A stretch of DNA of 40,111 bases from an uncultured Eubacteriales bacterium. GTDB lineage: Bacteria > Bacillota > Clostridia > Christensenellales > Aristaeellaceae. The position numbers were made by a program, and so were the translations under genes. The stretch covers positions 1 to 40,111 of the forward strand of contig OMZP01000005.1 in assembly GCA_900315585.1 (NCBI GenBank), given 5' to 3'. This document shows, piece after piece, positions 13,406-22,205 of the stretch (position 1 is its first letter; the number at the start of each line of letters is the position of its first letter). The notes below the pieces were generated by a model. That model did not search any database. It had not been told where the DNA came from and saw nothing but the letters and a program-made list of their open reading frames with translations.

Positions 13406-14416
13406 TTAGGGGCGGAACACCCGGGGCCGCCGGGGCTCGCGCTCGCTCTTCTGGGCGTGCTTCTCGTAGGCGCGGACGATGTTCTGCACCAGCTCGTGGC
13501 GCACCACGTCTCGGTGGGACAGCTGCACGATGCCGATGTCCTTCACGTCTTTGAGCACCTCCAGCGCCTCCACCAGGCCGCTCTTCTTGCCGGTGGGCAG
13601 GTCGATCTGGGTGATGTCGCCGGTGATGACCATTTTCGAGCCCATGCCCATGCGGGTCAGGAACATCTTCATCTGCTCGCTGGTGGTGTTCTGGGCCTCG
13701 TCCAGGATAATGAAGGCGTCGTTCAGCGTGCGTCCGCGCATGTAGGCCAGCGGGGCCACCTCCACCGCGCCGCGCTCCAGCAGCCGCTGGTAGGCGTCCA
13801 GGCCCAGCATCTCGTGCAGCGCGTCGTAGAGGGGACGCAGGTAGGGGTCCACCTTCTGGGCCAGGTCGCCCGGCAGGAAGCCCAGCTTCTCCCCGGCCTC
13901 CACGGCGGGGCGGGTGAGGATGATCTTCTCGATCTCCTTGTTTTTCAGCGCCACCACGGCCATGGCGATGGCCAAATAGGTCTTGCCCGTTCCGGCAGGG
14001 CCTACGGCGAAGGTGGCGGTGTTGTTCTTGATGGCGTCCACATACTGCTTCTGGCCCAGGGTCTTGCACTTCACCTGTCGGCCGCGGTAGGTGATGGCGA
14101 TCACGTCCCGCATGATCTCGCCGATGCGGTCGGCCTTGCCCTCGGCGGCCAGCTCGATGGCGTAGCGGATGCGGGTGCGGTCCACGGTCTCGCCCCGCAG
14201 CACGATCTCGTTCAGCTTCTCCAGCGTCAGCCGCGCCAGCGACACCTTCTCCGGGTCGCCGCTCAGCGTCACTTCGCCGCCGTGGGCGTAGATGTCCACG
14301 CCCAGCTCCTCCTTGAACAGGGGGATGTTCTCCTCGCGGATGCCGAACATGTTGATGAACTGCTCCGGCGCGTCCACGCTCATGCGTTCGGTGTAGGTCT
14401 CAGACGTGTGCTCCAA
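13406..14416 (-). CDS. phoH: PhoH-like ATPase
   Basis: 336 residues. An N-terminal KH-like segment (about 10-75, [21 protein letters not shown]...[13 protein letters not shown]) precedes the ATPase core with Walker A GPAGTGKT (139-146) and Walker [10 protein letters not shown] (about 235-243), followed by [13 protein letters not shown]. PhoH proteins are RNA-associated ATPases, often encoded with ybeY, era and pgpH as here. Length is typical. It ends 17 bases before pgpH. The physiological substrate is not settled for the family. Confidence 0.95.
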   Translation of the reverse strand: MEHTSETYTERMSVDAPEQFINMFGIREENIPLFKEELGVDIYAHGGEVTLSGDPEKVSLARLTLEKLNEIVLRGETVDRTRIRYAIELAAEGKADRIGEIMRDVIAITYRGRQVKCKTLGQKQYVDAIKNNTATFAVGPAGTGKTYLAIAMAVVALKNKEIEKIILTRPAVEAGEKLGFLPGDLAQKVDPYLRPLYDALHEMLGLDAYQRLLERGAVEVAPLAYMRGRTLNDAFIILDEAQNTTSEQMKMFLTRMGMGSKMVITGDITQIDLPTGKKSGLVEALEVLKDVKDIGIVQLSHRDVVRHELVQNIVRAYEKHAQKSEREPRRPRVFRP

Positions 14417-14449
14417 ATCGAATTGCCTCCCAGTAGTATATCCCGTGTT

Positions 14450-15640
14450 TCAGTTGAGTTTATCCCGCGTCACCGCGGCGTTGGCGCTGATCTCGATCAC
14501 GGCCCGGGCGCACAGGCGGTCGCCCGAGGGTTTAAAGTCGATCCAGCGTTTGCGTATCGTGTAATTCCCGGGCCCGCCCTGCTCCAGCTTCAGGGTGGCG
14601 TCCGCGAAGGCCAGGGCGGCGAGCTGCCGCTTCAACGCCTCCGCGTCCAGGCGGGCTTCCTCGAGAACGGCCTGGCGGTTCGTGACCCGCTCGATCTCCA
14701 CCGGCAGGAACACCCCGCCGACGGGCAGATATTCCGTCGTGGAGACCTGCTCGGCGTAGCGTTCGCCTTCGGTGATGTCGAAGCTCACCCAGGGCGTGAC
14801 CAGTCGGCTGGACGCGGCGCTTATTCCCGTGAGCCTGAGCCGTTGGACCGTGGTGGGCAGCGAGGCCTCCCCGACAGCCCAGGTCCGGACGATCACCTCG
14901 CCAAGGGCCGCGATGGGCTCCGTCAACGGTCCGTCCTCGCCCTTCTCGGCCAGCTCCTCGCCGCGGATCAGCAGCTGTCCCCGCACCACGGCGTCTCCCG
15001 GCTGCACGCACAGCTCCCCGGATCGGGCCACGGCGCTCAGCACCACGCCGTCCCGGTCCGCCACCAGGTCCCGGGCCGCCGACACGTCGTAGAGGTCGGG
15101 GGATGGGACCTCCGGCACGGCCTCGATCACCAGCCGCACGCCCCGCAGGTGCGCGCCCACATAGCTGTAGTCGCCCGCTCCGGCCTTGAGGCGCTCGGCG
15201 AGGGCCTCCCAGTCCGCGTCCCGCCCCATGCCCGGATGGATTCCGGCTTCGGCGGCGTCCATTTCCAGCTGGACTCTGTCGCCCAGATCGGCGGCCTCGC
15301 CGGTGAAGGCGCAGTCGATCCACCAGACGCGTCCCAGGAACAGCCAGCACAGCGCAGCGAACACCACAAGGCCCACCGGCAGCGTGATTCGCCTTCGGGC
15401 CCAGGCGGAAAGCGCGCTCCGCCCGCGGCGCTCCAGCACCTTCGCGGGCAGGCGAAAACGGGCACATTCATCTTGCAGCAGCGCCGCGCTGGCCGCGTCG
15501 CACTGGATCAGCAGCGCGCGGGGTCCGTCCCTGCGGACCTCCCGGAAGGCGGCACCCTTGTTCAGTGCCCGCTCCAGCAGCTTCTCCGGCATCAGGCACT
15601 CCACCCGGAGGACGACCTCACCCCTCATCGGGCGCGTCAC
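14450..15640 (-). CDS. yqfD: Sporulation protein YqfD
   Basis: 396 residues, matching YqfD in length and layout: an N-terminal soluble part with GAAFREVRRDGPRALLIQCD, one membrane helix (about residues 78-97, LPVGLVVFAALCWLFLG), and a large extracytoplasmic beta-rich domain containing IHPGMGRDADWEALAERLKA and a C-terminal YTIRKRWIDFKPSGDRL segment. YqfD is made in the mother cell under sigma E in Bacillus and is required for efficient sporulation in some hosts; the molecular role is unclear. It overlaps yqfC by 23 bases and precedes phoH by 33, as in other spore formers. Confidence 0.93.
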   Translation of the reverse strand: MTRPMRGEVVLRVECLMPEKLLERALNKGAAFREVRRDGPRALLIQCDAASAALLQDECARFRLPAKVLERRGRSALSAWARRRITLPVGLVVFAALCWLFLGRVWWIDCAFTGEAADLGDRVQLEMDAAEAGIHPGMGRDADWEALAERLKAGAGDYSYVGAHLRGVRLVIEAVPEVPSPDLYDVSAARDLVADRDGVVLSAVARSGELCVQPGDAVVRGQLLIRGEELAEKGEDGPLTEPIAALGEVIVRTWAVGEASLPTTVQRLRLTGISAASSRLVTPWVSFDITEGERYAEQVSTTEYLPVGGVFLPVEIERVTNRQAVLEEARLDAEALKRQLAALAFADATLKLEQGGPGNYTIRKRWIDFKPSGDRLCARAVIEISANAAVTRDKLN

Positions 15641-15941
15641 CTCCCGGGCAGGGCAGCTCCACCTTCTGGATGCTGCCGCGAACGATCAGCGCGCCGGGGC
15701 GCATGTCCCGAAGCGTCAGATCGCTACCGGTCACGCACAGCGGCCCCCGGGCCGTGTTCAGGCGCACGCACTCGCCCGTGAAGCTGATGAGCCCCGTGTG
15801 GTTCTCCACCAGCAGGCTCCGGCTTCCCACGACGGTGACGCGGGCGCACCGCCCGGCGGCGTCTTCCACCCATTCCAGCGCGGGCAGGCTCCGCCTTGGC
15901 CGATGGGGCCGGGGCGACGCGGCGTTCCGTGAAAACAACAT
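15618..15941 (-). CDS. yqfC: Sporulation protein YqfC
   Basis: 107 residues in the YqfC/YabP family: after an Arg/Pro-rich start, a compact beta-rich domain (VTVVGSRSLLVENHTGLISFTGECVRLNT and LTLRDMRPGALIVRGSI) that matches the YabP/YqfC pattern. Its overlap with yqfD and the start of the operon support the call. The start at 15941 is chosen because GGAGGG lies 6 bases upstream; ATG 15947 touches the ribosome site, and the frame extends to 15998 without one. The longer-than-usual basic N-terminus is slightly odd. A sigma-A-like promoter lies upstream; a sigma-E promoter was not convincingly found. Confidence 0.85.
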   Translation of the reverse strand: MLFSRNAASPRPHRPRRSLPALEWVEDAAGRCARVTVVGSRSLLVENHTGLISFTGECVRLNTARGPLCVTGSDLTLRDMRPGALIVRGSIQKVELPCPGGDAPDEG

Positions 15942-16012
15942 ATCCATCCCTCCGCTTCCGGCAATGGGCGCTCCCTTCACCTTATGCGGCGGGTTCAAAA
16001 CTATGCTATCTT

Positions 16013-16042
16013 ATTATACACGATTGGGCATGGTAAATGCAA
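16013..16042 (-). promoter_or_regulatory. Promoter of the yqfC operon
   Basis: Reverse strand TTGCAT (16037-16042), 18 bp, TATAAT (16013-16018). It lies back to back with the dusB promoter. Confidence 0.55.
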
Positions 16043-16046
16043 GCGT

Positions 16047-16076
16047 TTGACAACTCCATGGAAAAGTTGTTATACT
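16047..16076 (+). promoter_or_regulatory. Promoter of dusB
   Basis: TTGACA (16047-16052), 18 bp, TATACT (16071-16076). The spacer carries the inverted repeat ACAACT / AGTTGT, a possible operator. Confidence 0.75.
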
Positions 16077-16103
16077 GATGTCAACAAACGAACGGAGGCG
16101 CCT

Positions 16104-17084
16104 ATGTCTTTTCAAATCACCGACCTGCTCCCGGCGAAGGGCGCGGGGCTGGCCCCCATGGCGGGCGTCACCGACGCGGCCATGCGCCTTTTGTGCCACG
16201 AACAGGGCGCGGCCTGGGCCGTCAGCGAAATGCTCTCCGCCAAGGGCTGGGTGTTTTCGGGGGGCAGGAACCGCGCCGCCAACGACCTGCTGGCCCGGCT
16301 TCCTGGCGAGGGCGTGGTGGGCCTCCAACTCTTCGGCAGCGAGCCGGAGTATATCGCTGAGGCGGGGCGGCAGCTTTCGGACCGGGGCTTTCAGTTCTTC
16401 GACCTGAACTTCGGCTGTCCCGCCCCGAAGATCACCGGCAACGGCGAGGGCAGCGCCATGATGCTCCACCCGGAGAAGATCGGCGCGGTGGTGCGGGCCC
16501 TCGCGGACGCCACGCCCCTGCCGGTCACGGCGAAGATCCGCTCCGGCTGGGACGCTGACCATATCAATGCCGTCGAGGTGGCGCAGATCTGCGCGGACAA
16601 CGGTGCCGTGGCCGTGGCCGTCCACGCCCGCACGCGGATGCAGCAGTACTCCGGCGAGGCCGACTGGCAGGTGATCGCGCGGGTCAAGCGGGCGGTGCAG
16701 GTGCCGGTGTTCGGAAATGGCGACGTGCGCGGCGGGGCGGACGCCCTTCGGATGCTGGAGGAGACCGGCTGCGACGGGTTGATCGTGGGCCGGGCGGCTC
16801 AGGGGAACCCCTGGCTGTTCCGGGAGATCGCCGCGGCCCTGCGGGGCGAGGCTGCGCCGCCGCCCACGCCTGAGGAGCGGGTGGACATGGCCATGCGCCA
16901 CTTCGAGCTGGAAAAGCGGCTCTATGGGGAGAAGCTGGCGGTGCTTCAAATGCGCAAGCACATCGCCTGGTATGTCCACGGCATGCGGGGCGCGTCCCGG
17001 TTCCGGGAGACGGTCAACGCCCTTGAGAGTGGGGAAGCGGTGCTGGATGCCTTGCGAAAATTCGCCGAAGAACAAGAAGAATAG
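16104..17084 (+). CDS. dusB: tRNA-dihydrouridine synthase DusB
   Basis: 326 residues with the FMN-binding TIM barrel of Dus enzymes: APMAGVTDAAMRLLCHE at the start, FDLNFGCPAPKITGNGEGSAMM with the catalytic cysteine, then (T/V)AKIRSGW, VHARTR, NGDVRGGADA and DGLIVGRAAQGNPWLF phosphate-binding segments, and the C-terminal helical tRNA-recognition domain (KHIAWYVHGMRGASRFRE). It reduces uridines in tRNA D-loops using NADPH/FMN. GGAGG precedes the chosen ATG; the frame extends upstream through the promoter and is not used. The stop codon lies inside a perfect inverted repeat shared with the convergent kinase gene. Confidence 0.94.
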   Translation: MSFQITDLLPAKGAGLAPMAGVTDAAMRLLCHEQGAAWAVSEMLSAKGWVFSGGRNRAANDLLARLPGEGVVGLQLFGSEPEYIAEAGRQLSDRGFQFFDLNFGCPAPKITGNGEGSAMMLHPEKIGAVVRALADATPLPVTAKIRSGWDADHINAVEVAQICADNGAVAVAVHARTRMQQYSGEADWQVIARVKRAVQVPVFGNGDVRGGADALRMLEETGCDGLIVGRAAQGNPWLFREIAAALRGEAAPPPTPEERVDMAMRHFELEKRLYGEKLAVLQMRKHIAWYVHGMRGASRFRETVNALESGEAVLDALRKFAEEQEE

Positions 17085-17118
17085 ACCGAAGTCTGTACGG
17101 ACTTCGGTCTATTCTTCT
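17075..17118. terminator. Perfect 19-bp inverted repeat shared by two convergent gene ends
   Basis: AGAAGAATAGACCGAAGTC (17075-17093) is repeated in inverse at 17100-17118 around a 6-base loop. The dusB stop (17082-17084) and the kinase stop (17109-17111) both lie in the arms, so both proteins end in EE followed by TAG. It acts presumably as a bidirectional terminator. Confidence 0.85.
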
Positions 17119-17993
17119 CTGGCCTCGAACCGCTTGGGCACGGACCCGGCGAAGGCCGTGCGGCTCTCGTCGGATTCCACGGCGATGTCCCCGCCGTAGG
17201 ATTGCAATATCTCCTCCACGATGCTCAAGCCGCTGCCGTGGCCGTCTGACTTGGTGGTGAAGCCCATCTGGAAGATGTGCTTCAGCGCGTCCGGGGGAAT
17301 GGCGGGACCGTTGTTCTCCACACGAAAGGTATAGGCGCGGGGCGTCTCGTCGATGGCGAGGTCGATGCGCCTGTCGCGGTTCTCCCCGTCCTCCAGCAGC
17401 GCGTCCCGGGCGTTGTCGATCAAGTTGCCCAGCACCCGGCACATCTCCCAGCCCGGCACCGGCATCTCCTTCCAGTTGGCGGTGATATGGGTTTTGAGGG
17501 CGATGCCCCGATCCTCGCAATCCTGCTTCTTGGCGGCGATCAGCGCGTTCACCGCGGGGATGGCGGTCTTGAGCACGCTGCCGGTCTTTTTGATGTCGCC
17601 GTAGACGTTCTCCACGTACTTCATGGCCTCGCCGGCTTCGTTCAGCTCCAGCAGCGAGAACATCACCTGCAAATGGTTCATGAAGTCGTGCCGCTGCTTG
17701 CGAAGGGTGCCGTTCAAATCCTCCAGCTGGCCGTAGGCCTCCTCCAGCATCCGCGCCTGACTGGCGATCCTGTCCGCACCCAGGGCCTCCCGGATGTCCA
17801 GGATCGCGCCCCAACCCACGATCAGCAGCGCCGCGGCGATGGCGGCGATCTCCACGAACCGGCCCTCCGGGTTGGCGCGGAAGATGGCATACAGCAGCAC
17901 GGCGATCATCGCGGCGATCTGCAGCCCGTTGATGATCACCGCGAAGCGCGCGGCCTTCTTCACATTCAGCTTTTCTTGCAGCGTCTTTCTCAT
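17109..17993 (-). CDS. Spo0B-type sensor histidine kinase (orphan)
   Basis: 294 residues: two membrane helices (about 17-38 and 46-66), a short coiled coil, then the Spo0B-like dimerisation motif RKQRHDFMNHLQVMFSLLEL with phosphoacceptor His102, and a HATPase domain (N box LGNLIDNARDAL, G boxes GHGSGLSIVEEIL). This is the layout of sensor kinases of the DcuS/CitA/GHKL side, but without a large extracytoplasmic sensor loop. No response regulator gene is adjacent, so its partner is unknown. In a spore former a role in the Spo0A phosphorelay is possible but unproven. It follows mscL after 75 bases containing a hairpin and converges with dusB. Confidence 0.85.
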   Translation of the reverse strand: MRKTLQEKLNVKKAARFAVIINGLQIAAMIAVLLYAIFRANPEGRFVEIAAIAAALLIVGWGAILDIREALGADRIASQARMLEEAYGQLEDLNGTLRKQRHDFMNHLQVMFSLLELNEAGEAMKYVENVYGDIKKTGSVLKTAIPAVNALIAAKKQDCEDRGIALKTHITANWKEMPVPGWEMCRVLGNLIDNARDALLEDGENRDRRIDLAIDETPRAYTFRVENNGPAIPPDALKHIFQMGFTTKSDGHGSGLSIVEEILQSYGGDIAVESDESRTAFAGSVPKRFEAREE

Positions 17994-18017
17994 TCAAACC
18001 GTCCTGTGACATACAAT

Positions 18018-18046
18018 ATCGGCGTCAATCCCAGATCGACGCCGAT
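18018..18046 (-). terminator. Hairpin between mscL and the kinase gene
   Basis: ATCGGCGTC (18018-18026) and GACGCCGAT (18038-18046) form a perfect 9-bp stem downstream of mscL on the reverse strand. The following ATTGTATGT is only weakly U-rich, so partial termination is likely. Confidence 0.6.
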
Positions 18047-18068
18047 TGCATTGAAACCCAGATAGAGC

Positions 18069-18452
18069 TTACTTGAGCTCGGAGGTGCAGTGCGGGCAGC
18101 GGGTCGCGTCGTCCGCGATTTCGCTCTTGCAGAAGGGGCACACGCGCGCGGCCTTGGGAGCCGGAGCGGGCTTCTTCATGGCGTTGATGCCCTTCACGAC
18201 CGCGAACAGGCAGATGGCGATGATCAGGAAGTTGACGACCGCGTTGATGAAGTTGCCCAGCGCGATGGGGCCAACCATGATGCCAGAGAAGTCGGGCTGT
18301 CCGAAGATGGAGCCGATCAACGGGGTGATGAGGTCTTCGACCACGCTGGTGACGATCGCACCGAACGCGCCGCCGATGATGACGCCGATGGCCATATCCA
18401 CGACGTTGCCCTTCATGGCAAATTCCTTGAACTCTTTAAGCATCTTTCCCAT
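18069..18452 (-). CDS. mscL: Large-conductance mechanosensitive channel MscL with C-terminal zinc ribbon
   Basis: 127 residues. Residues 1-90 are a normal MscL subunit: the amphipathic N-terminal helix ([29 protein letters not shown]), the first and second membrane helices (to about 86) and the short periplasmic loop. Instead of the usual cytoplasmic helix bundle the protein ends with a Pro/Ala linker and a zinc ribbon CPFC (105-108)...CPHC (119-122). The channel opens on membrane tension to release osmolytes; the zinc ribbon could replace the bundle in holding the pentamer or sensing metal/redox state, which is inference. GGGAGG ribosome site; an extended -10 promoter and a perfect palindrome lie upstream. 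Confidence 0.93.
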   Translation of the reverse strand: MGKMLKEFKEFAMKGNVVDMAIGVIIGGAFGAIVTSVVEDLITPLIGSIFGQPDFSGIMVGPIALGNFINAVVNFLIIAICLFAVVKGINAMKKPAPAPKAARVCPFCKSEIADDATRCPHCTSELK

Positions 18453-18470
18453 AGCAGATTCCTCCCTTTC

Positions 18471-18508
18471 GTATTTCCAGGAAATACCATTGCGGTAGTA
18501 TTATAGCA
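18471..18508 (-). promoter_or_regulatory. mscL promoter and palindromic leader element
   Basis: Extended -10 TGCTATAAT on the reverse strand (18500-18508). From about +7 the perfect palindrome GTATTTCC-A-GGAAATAC (18471-18487) follows, a candidate operator or leader hairpin just ahead of the ribosome site. Confidence 0.65.
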
Positions 18509-18568
18509 CATTGGCTTGCTAAAGAAAAGCCCTGCGCGCCAAAATCGCAAATATTGTTACATTCTCCG

Positions 18569-19507
18569 CTATCTAGAGCCCTTGTCGTAGGGAATGCCCT
18601 CGGCCTTCGGGGCGGCGGAGTTCTTGCTGAACAGCGCCAGCACCACCAGGGAGATGATGTAGGGCAGCATGTTGTACACCGTGCTGGGCAGGTTCAGGTT
18701 CTTCAGGAAGTCGAAGCCGGTGTAGACGTTCGACAGGGACCGGAACAGGCCGAACAGCAGCGCCGCAAGGGCGATGCGCTGGGGCTTCCAGGCGCCGAAG
18801 ATCATCACGGCCAGGGCCAGGAAGCCAAAGCCCGCCACGCCGTTTTCAAACTTCCAGGCGGAGACGCCGGCGGTGATGTACACCAGTCCGCCGAGGCCGC
18901 CCAGCAGGCCCGAGATCATCACGCCCGCGTAGCGCATCTTGTACACATTGATGCCCACGGAGTCCGCCGCCTGGGGATGCTCGCCGCAGGCCATCAGCCG
19001 CAGGCCGAACTTGGTCTTGTACAGCACCACATAGGAGACGACCAGCAGGACCACGGCCAGGATCATGAACCAGCTGAATTCCGTGCCCTCCACCATGATG
19101 AAGCTCTTCTTCGGGCCGATGTACATGATCTCGGAGGAGGTGTTGGAGGAATCCGCCGCGGTGTTGATGGCCTTCACGATGACGGTGGCGGCGGCGGTGC
19201 CCAGCAGGTTCATGGCGGTGCCCACCAGGGTCTGGTCCGCCTTGAAGTTGATGGCGGCCACGGCCAGCAGCAGCGAATAGAGGATGCCGGTGAGCATGGC
19301 GGCCAGCACGGTCATGCAGATCATCAGGATCGGCGCCGTGTCCGCGGGCATGTACTTCATCACCAGAGCGCCGCCCAGCGCGCCGAAGACCATGATGCCC
19401 TCCAGGCCGATGTTGATCACGCCGGAATGCTCAGAGAAGCAGCCGCCCAGGGCCACCAGCATCAGCACCGAGGTGAAGATCAGGGTGTATTGCAAAAGCA
19501 GCAGCAT
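18569..19507 (-). CDS. nupQ: Nucleoside ABC transporter permease 2 (NupQ-like)
   Basis: 312 residues of a BPD_transp_2 permease with about eight to nine hydrophobic helices. EHSGVINIGLEGIMVFGALGGALV and LAALGGLGGL-like GLLGGLGGLVYITAG segments are typical of the second permease of BMP-type nucleoside importers (NupQ/YufQ). The start at 19507 overlaps the upstream permease stop as TGATG, giving translational coupling; the frame itself continues further upstream inside that gene and is not used. It is the last gene of the leftward nupNOPQ-like operon and would form the channel together with the other permease. Confidence 0.9.
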   Translation of the reverse strand: MLLLLQYTLIFTSVLMLVALGGCFSEHSGVINIGLEGIMVFGALGGALVMKYMPADTAPILMICMTVLAAMLTGILYSLLLAVAAINFKADQTLVGTAMNLLGTAAATVIVKAINTAADSSNTSSEIMYIGPKKSFIMVEGTEFSWFMILAVVLLVVSYVVLYKTKFGLRLMACGEHPQAADSVGINVYKMRYAGVMISGLLGGLGGLVYITAGVSAWKFENGVAGFGFLALAVMIFGAWKPQRIALAALLFGLFRSLSNVYTGFDFLKNLNLPSTVYNMLPYIISLVVLALFSKNSAAPKAEGIPYDKGSR

Positions 19508-20625
19508 CAGGCATTGCCCCCCTTCTTGTGCTGGGCCCTCTCGTCCAGCCGCTTGTTCATAAACAGCTTCATATACAGCACGAAGCCGCACATGTAGATG
19601 ATCACCGACGAGATCAGGTCGGAGATCTGGGCGCAGTACATGTTCATATCCACGTTCGCGCCGCCGCGGGTGATGTGCTGGATGAAGTAGCTGGAGAAGA
19701 TGGCGCCGATGGGGTTAAGTCCCCCCAGGAACGCCGCCGCGATGCCGTTGAAGCCCATGGCGGGCACGGAGGCCTGGGTGACGGCCCACTGCTCAAAATC
19801 GGACAGGTACAGCATCGCCGCGCCCAGGCCCGCCAGTGCACCGGCGATGGCCATGGTCAGGATGATGTTGTAGCGGTCGCGCATGCCGCAGTATTTGGCC
19901 GCGTTCTTGTTGAGGCCCGTCGCCCGCAGCTCGTAGCCCAGCTTGGTCTTGGTCAGCAGCACCCAGATGGCCACGCACACCAGGATCGCCAGGGGAATGG
20001 CGAGGGTCACGTTCTTCTGGTTCAAAAGGCCGTCCAGGCCCAGGGTGGGCAGCAGCGCGCCCGCGTTCTGGGAGGCGACGGTGAAGGTGTCCTTGCCGGT
20101 GGGGTTTTTCACCGGGGCCAGGAGCGTGTTCACCAGGTACAGCGAGATCCAGTTCAGCATGATGCAGCTGATGACCTCGTTCACGTTGCGGTAGGCCTTC
20201 AACGTGCCGGAGATCGCGCCGAGGATCGCGCCCGCCAGCATGGCGGCCGCCAGGCACACATACCAGGGCATGTGCAGCGCCAGGGCGCAGTAGAGGCACG
20301 CGCCCGCGCCGGCCACGTACTGGCCCGCGGCGCCGATGTTGAACAGGCCCACCTTGTAGGCGAACAGCACCGACAGCGAGCACATCAGCAGGGGAGCGGT
20401 GGTGACCAGCGTGCAGCCGAAGTTCTTCAACTGCTTCTCAGGCTTGGAATAGGCCCAGAAATTCTTGATGACGCCGACGATGGCCTCGGTGGCGCCGCTG
20501 GGATTGATGATCAACAGCGCGATATAACCCACCAGCAGGCCCAGCAGGATGCAGATCAGGCTGGCCAGCAGCGTCTGCACGCCGGGCTTCTTCAGCAGGG
20601 ACTCGCGGGAATGGTTAGCCTGCAT
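19507..20625 (-). CDS. nupP: Nucleoside ABC transporter permease 1 (NupP-like)
   Basis: 372 residues with a short cytoplasmic N-terminus, a first helix (about 17-40), a soluble loop (ATEAIVGVIKNFWAYSKPEKQLKNFG) and then multiple membrane helices; FAYKVGLFNIGAAGQYVAGA and GFNGIAAAFLGGLNPIGAIFSSYFI are hallmarks of the NupP/YufP branch of BPD_transp_2 permeases. It pairs with NupQ to form the membrane pore for nucleosides. The start overlaps the end of the ATPase gene by 11 bases. Length is typical for the family. Confidence 0.92.
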   Translation of the reverse strand: MQANHSRESLLKKPGVQTLLASLICILLGLLVGYIALLIINPSGATEAIVGVIKNFWAYSKPEKQLKNFGCTLVTTAPLLMCSLSVLFAYKVGLFNIGAAGQYVAGAGACLYCALALHMPWYVCLAAAMLAGAILGAISGTLKAYRNVNEVISCIMLNWISLYLVNTLLAPVKNPTGKDTFTVASQNAGALLPTLGLDGLLNQKNVTLAIPLAILVCVAIWVLLTKTKLGYELRATGLNKNAAKYCGMRDRYNIILTMAIAGALAGLGAAMLYLSDFEQWAVTQASVPAMGFNGIAAAFLGGLNPIGAIFSSYFIQHITRGGANVDMNMYCAQISDLISSVIIYMCGFVLYMKLFMNKRLDERAQHKKGGNA

Positions 20626-22162
20626 AGCTGGGGACCTCCTCTCGCTTCGCGCCTGCCATGAACAGGCCGATTTCTTCCGGATTGGTCTTCTTCGGGTCGA
20701 GCTCGCCCACGATCTCGCCCTCGTACATCACCAGGATGCGGTCGGACACGTCCAGCACCTCGTCCATCTCCAGGCTCACCAGCAGCACGGCCTTGCCCTG
20801 GTTGCGCTGCTCGACGATCTGCTTGTGGATGTACTCGATGGCGCCCACGTCCAATCCGCGGGTGGGCTGCACGGCGATCAGCAGGTTCGGGTCCTTGTCG
20901 ATCTCGCGGGCGATGATCGCCTTCTGCTGGTTGCCGCCGGACATGCTGCGGGCGATGGTGATCGGGCCCTGGCCGGAGCGGATGTCATACTGCTCGATCA
21001 GCTTGTTGGCATACTCACGGATGTTCCTGCGCCGCAGGAAGCCCTTGTTGTTGAAGCGGGGCTCGAAGTAGGTCTGGAGCACGATGTTGTCCTCCAGCGT
21101 ATAATCCAGCACCAGGCCGTGCTTGTGGCGGTCCTCCGGGATGTGGCTCATGCCCTCCATGGAACGCTGGCGAATGGCGGTCCTGGTCAGGTCCTTGCCG
21201 TTTAACGTGATGGTGCCGCTGGACAGGGGCTCCAGGCCCGACAGCCCGTAGACGAACTCGGTCTGGCCGTTGCCGTCGATGCCGGCGATGCAGACGATCT
21301 CGCCCTCGCGCACCTGCAGGCTCACGTGCTTCACCGCGTCGCCGGAGTGGCTGTGGCTCTTCACGCTCATGTCCTTGATATCCAGGATCACCTTGCCGGG
21401 GGTGATCTCAGGCTTGTTCACGTGGAAGTTCACGTTGCGGCCCACCATCATGGCGGAGAGCTGCTCCATGGTCACGTCCTTGGTCTCCACGGTGCCGATG
21501 TACTTGCCCTTGCGCAGCACGCTGCACCGGTCGGCCACGGCCATGATCTCGGCCAGCTTGTGGCTGATGAACAGGATGCTCTTGCCCTCGGCGGCCAGGT
21601 TCTTCATGATCTGCATCAGCTCGTCGATCTCCTGGGGCGTCAGCACGGCGGTGGGCTCGTCGAAGATCAGGATCTCGTTGTCCCGGTAGAGCATCTTCAG
21701 GATCTCGGTGCGCTGCTGCATGCCCACGGTGATGTCCGCGATCTTCGCGTCCGGGTCCACCTGCAGGCCGTACCGCTTGGACAGCTCCACCACGCGCTTG
21801 CGGGCTTCCGCCTTCTGCAAAAAGCCCAACTTGCTTGTGGGTTCCACGCCCAGGATGATGTTGTCCAGCACGGTGAAGCATTCCACAAGCTTGAAGTGCT
21901 GGTGCACCATGCCGATGCCCAGGTCGTTGGCGTCGTTGGGGTCGTTGATCTTGACTTCCTTGCCATCCTTCTTGATGACGCCCTCTTCCGCCTGGTACAG
22001 CCCGAACAGCACGCTCATCAGCGTGGACTTGCCCGCGCCGTTTTCGCCGAGCAGGGCGTGGATCTCGCCCTTTTTCAGCTGCAGCGTGATGTCGTCGTTG
22101 GCGATGATGCCGGGGAAACGCTTCGTGATGTGCAGCATTTCAATGGCATACTGGTTCTCCAA
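20615..22162 (-). CDS. nupO: Nucleoside ABC transporter ATPase (NupO-like, two NBDs)
   Basis: About 515 residues with two nucleotide-binding domains. The first has Walker A GENGAGKST, an ITVGMQQRTEILK signature region and Walker B ILIFDEPTAVLT; the second has the degenerate loop GIDGNGQTE, signature SGGNQQKAIIARE and LLIAVQPTRGLD, the normal form for the NupO/YufO nucleoside branch. It energises uptake through NupP/NupQ. Start chosen as TTG at 22162 (LENQYAIEM), with GGGGAG about 6 bases upstream; the frame extends to 22396 but that part is a palindromic repeat. It overlaps nupP by 11 bases. Confidence 0.92.
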   Translation of the reverse strand: MENQYAIEMLHITKRFPGIIANDDITLQLKKGEIHALLGENGAGKSTLMSVLFGLYQAEEGVIKKDGKEVKINDPNDANDLGIGMVHQHFKLVECFTVLDNIILGVEPTSKLGFLQKAEARKRVVELSKRYGLQVDPDAKIADITVGMQQRTEILKMLYRDNEILIFDEPTAVLTPQEIDELMQIMKNLAAEGKSILFISHKLAEIMAVADRCSVLRKGKYIGTVETKDVTMEQLSAMMVGRNVNFHVNKPEITPGKVILDIKDMSVKSHSHSGDAVKHVSLQVREGEIVCIAGIDGNGQTEFVYGLSGLEPLSSGTITLNGKDLTRTAIRQRSMEGMSHIPEDRHKHGLVLDYTLEDNIVLQTYFEPRFNNKGFLRRRNIREYANKLIEQYDIRSGQGPITIARSMSGGNQQKAIIAREIDKDPNLLIAVQPTRGLDVGAIEYIHKQIVEQRNQGKAVLLVSLEMDEVLDVSDRILVMYEGEIVGELDPKKTNPEEIGLFMAGAKREEVPSYAG

Positions 22163-22205
22163 TTCCGCTCCCCTCCATTGCTGTGGTATCAAATGAGAAT
22201 GGGGG

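Noticed and set aside
10923..15781. Very long open frames on the forward strand opposite pgpH, phoH and yqfD
   Set aside because: They mirror the GC-rich codon pattern of the real leftward genes, encode His/Gln/Val-rich low-complexity sequence, and lack ribosome sites.
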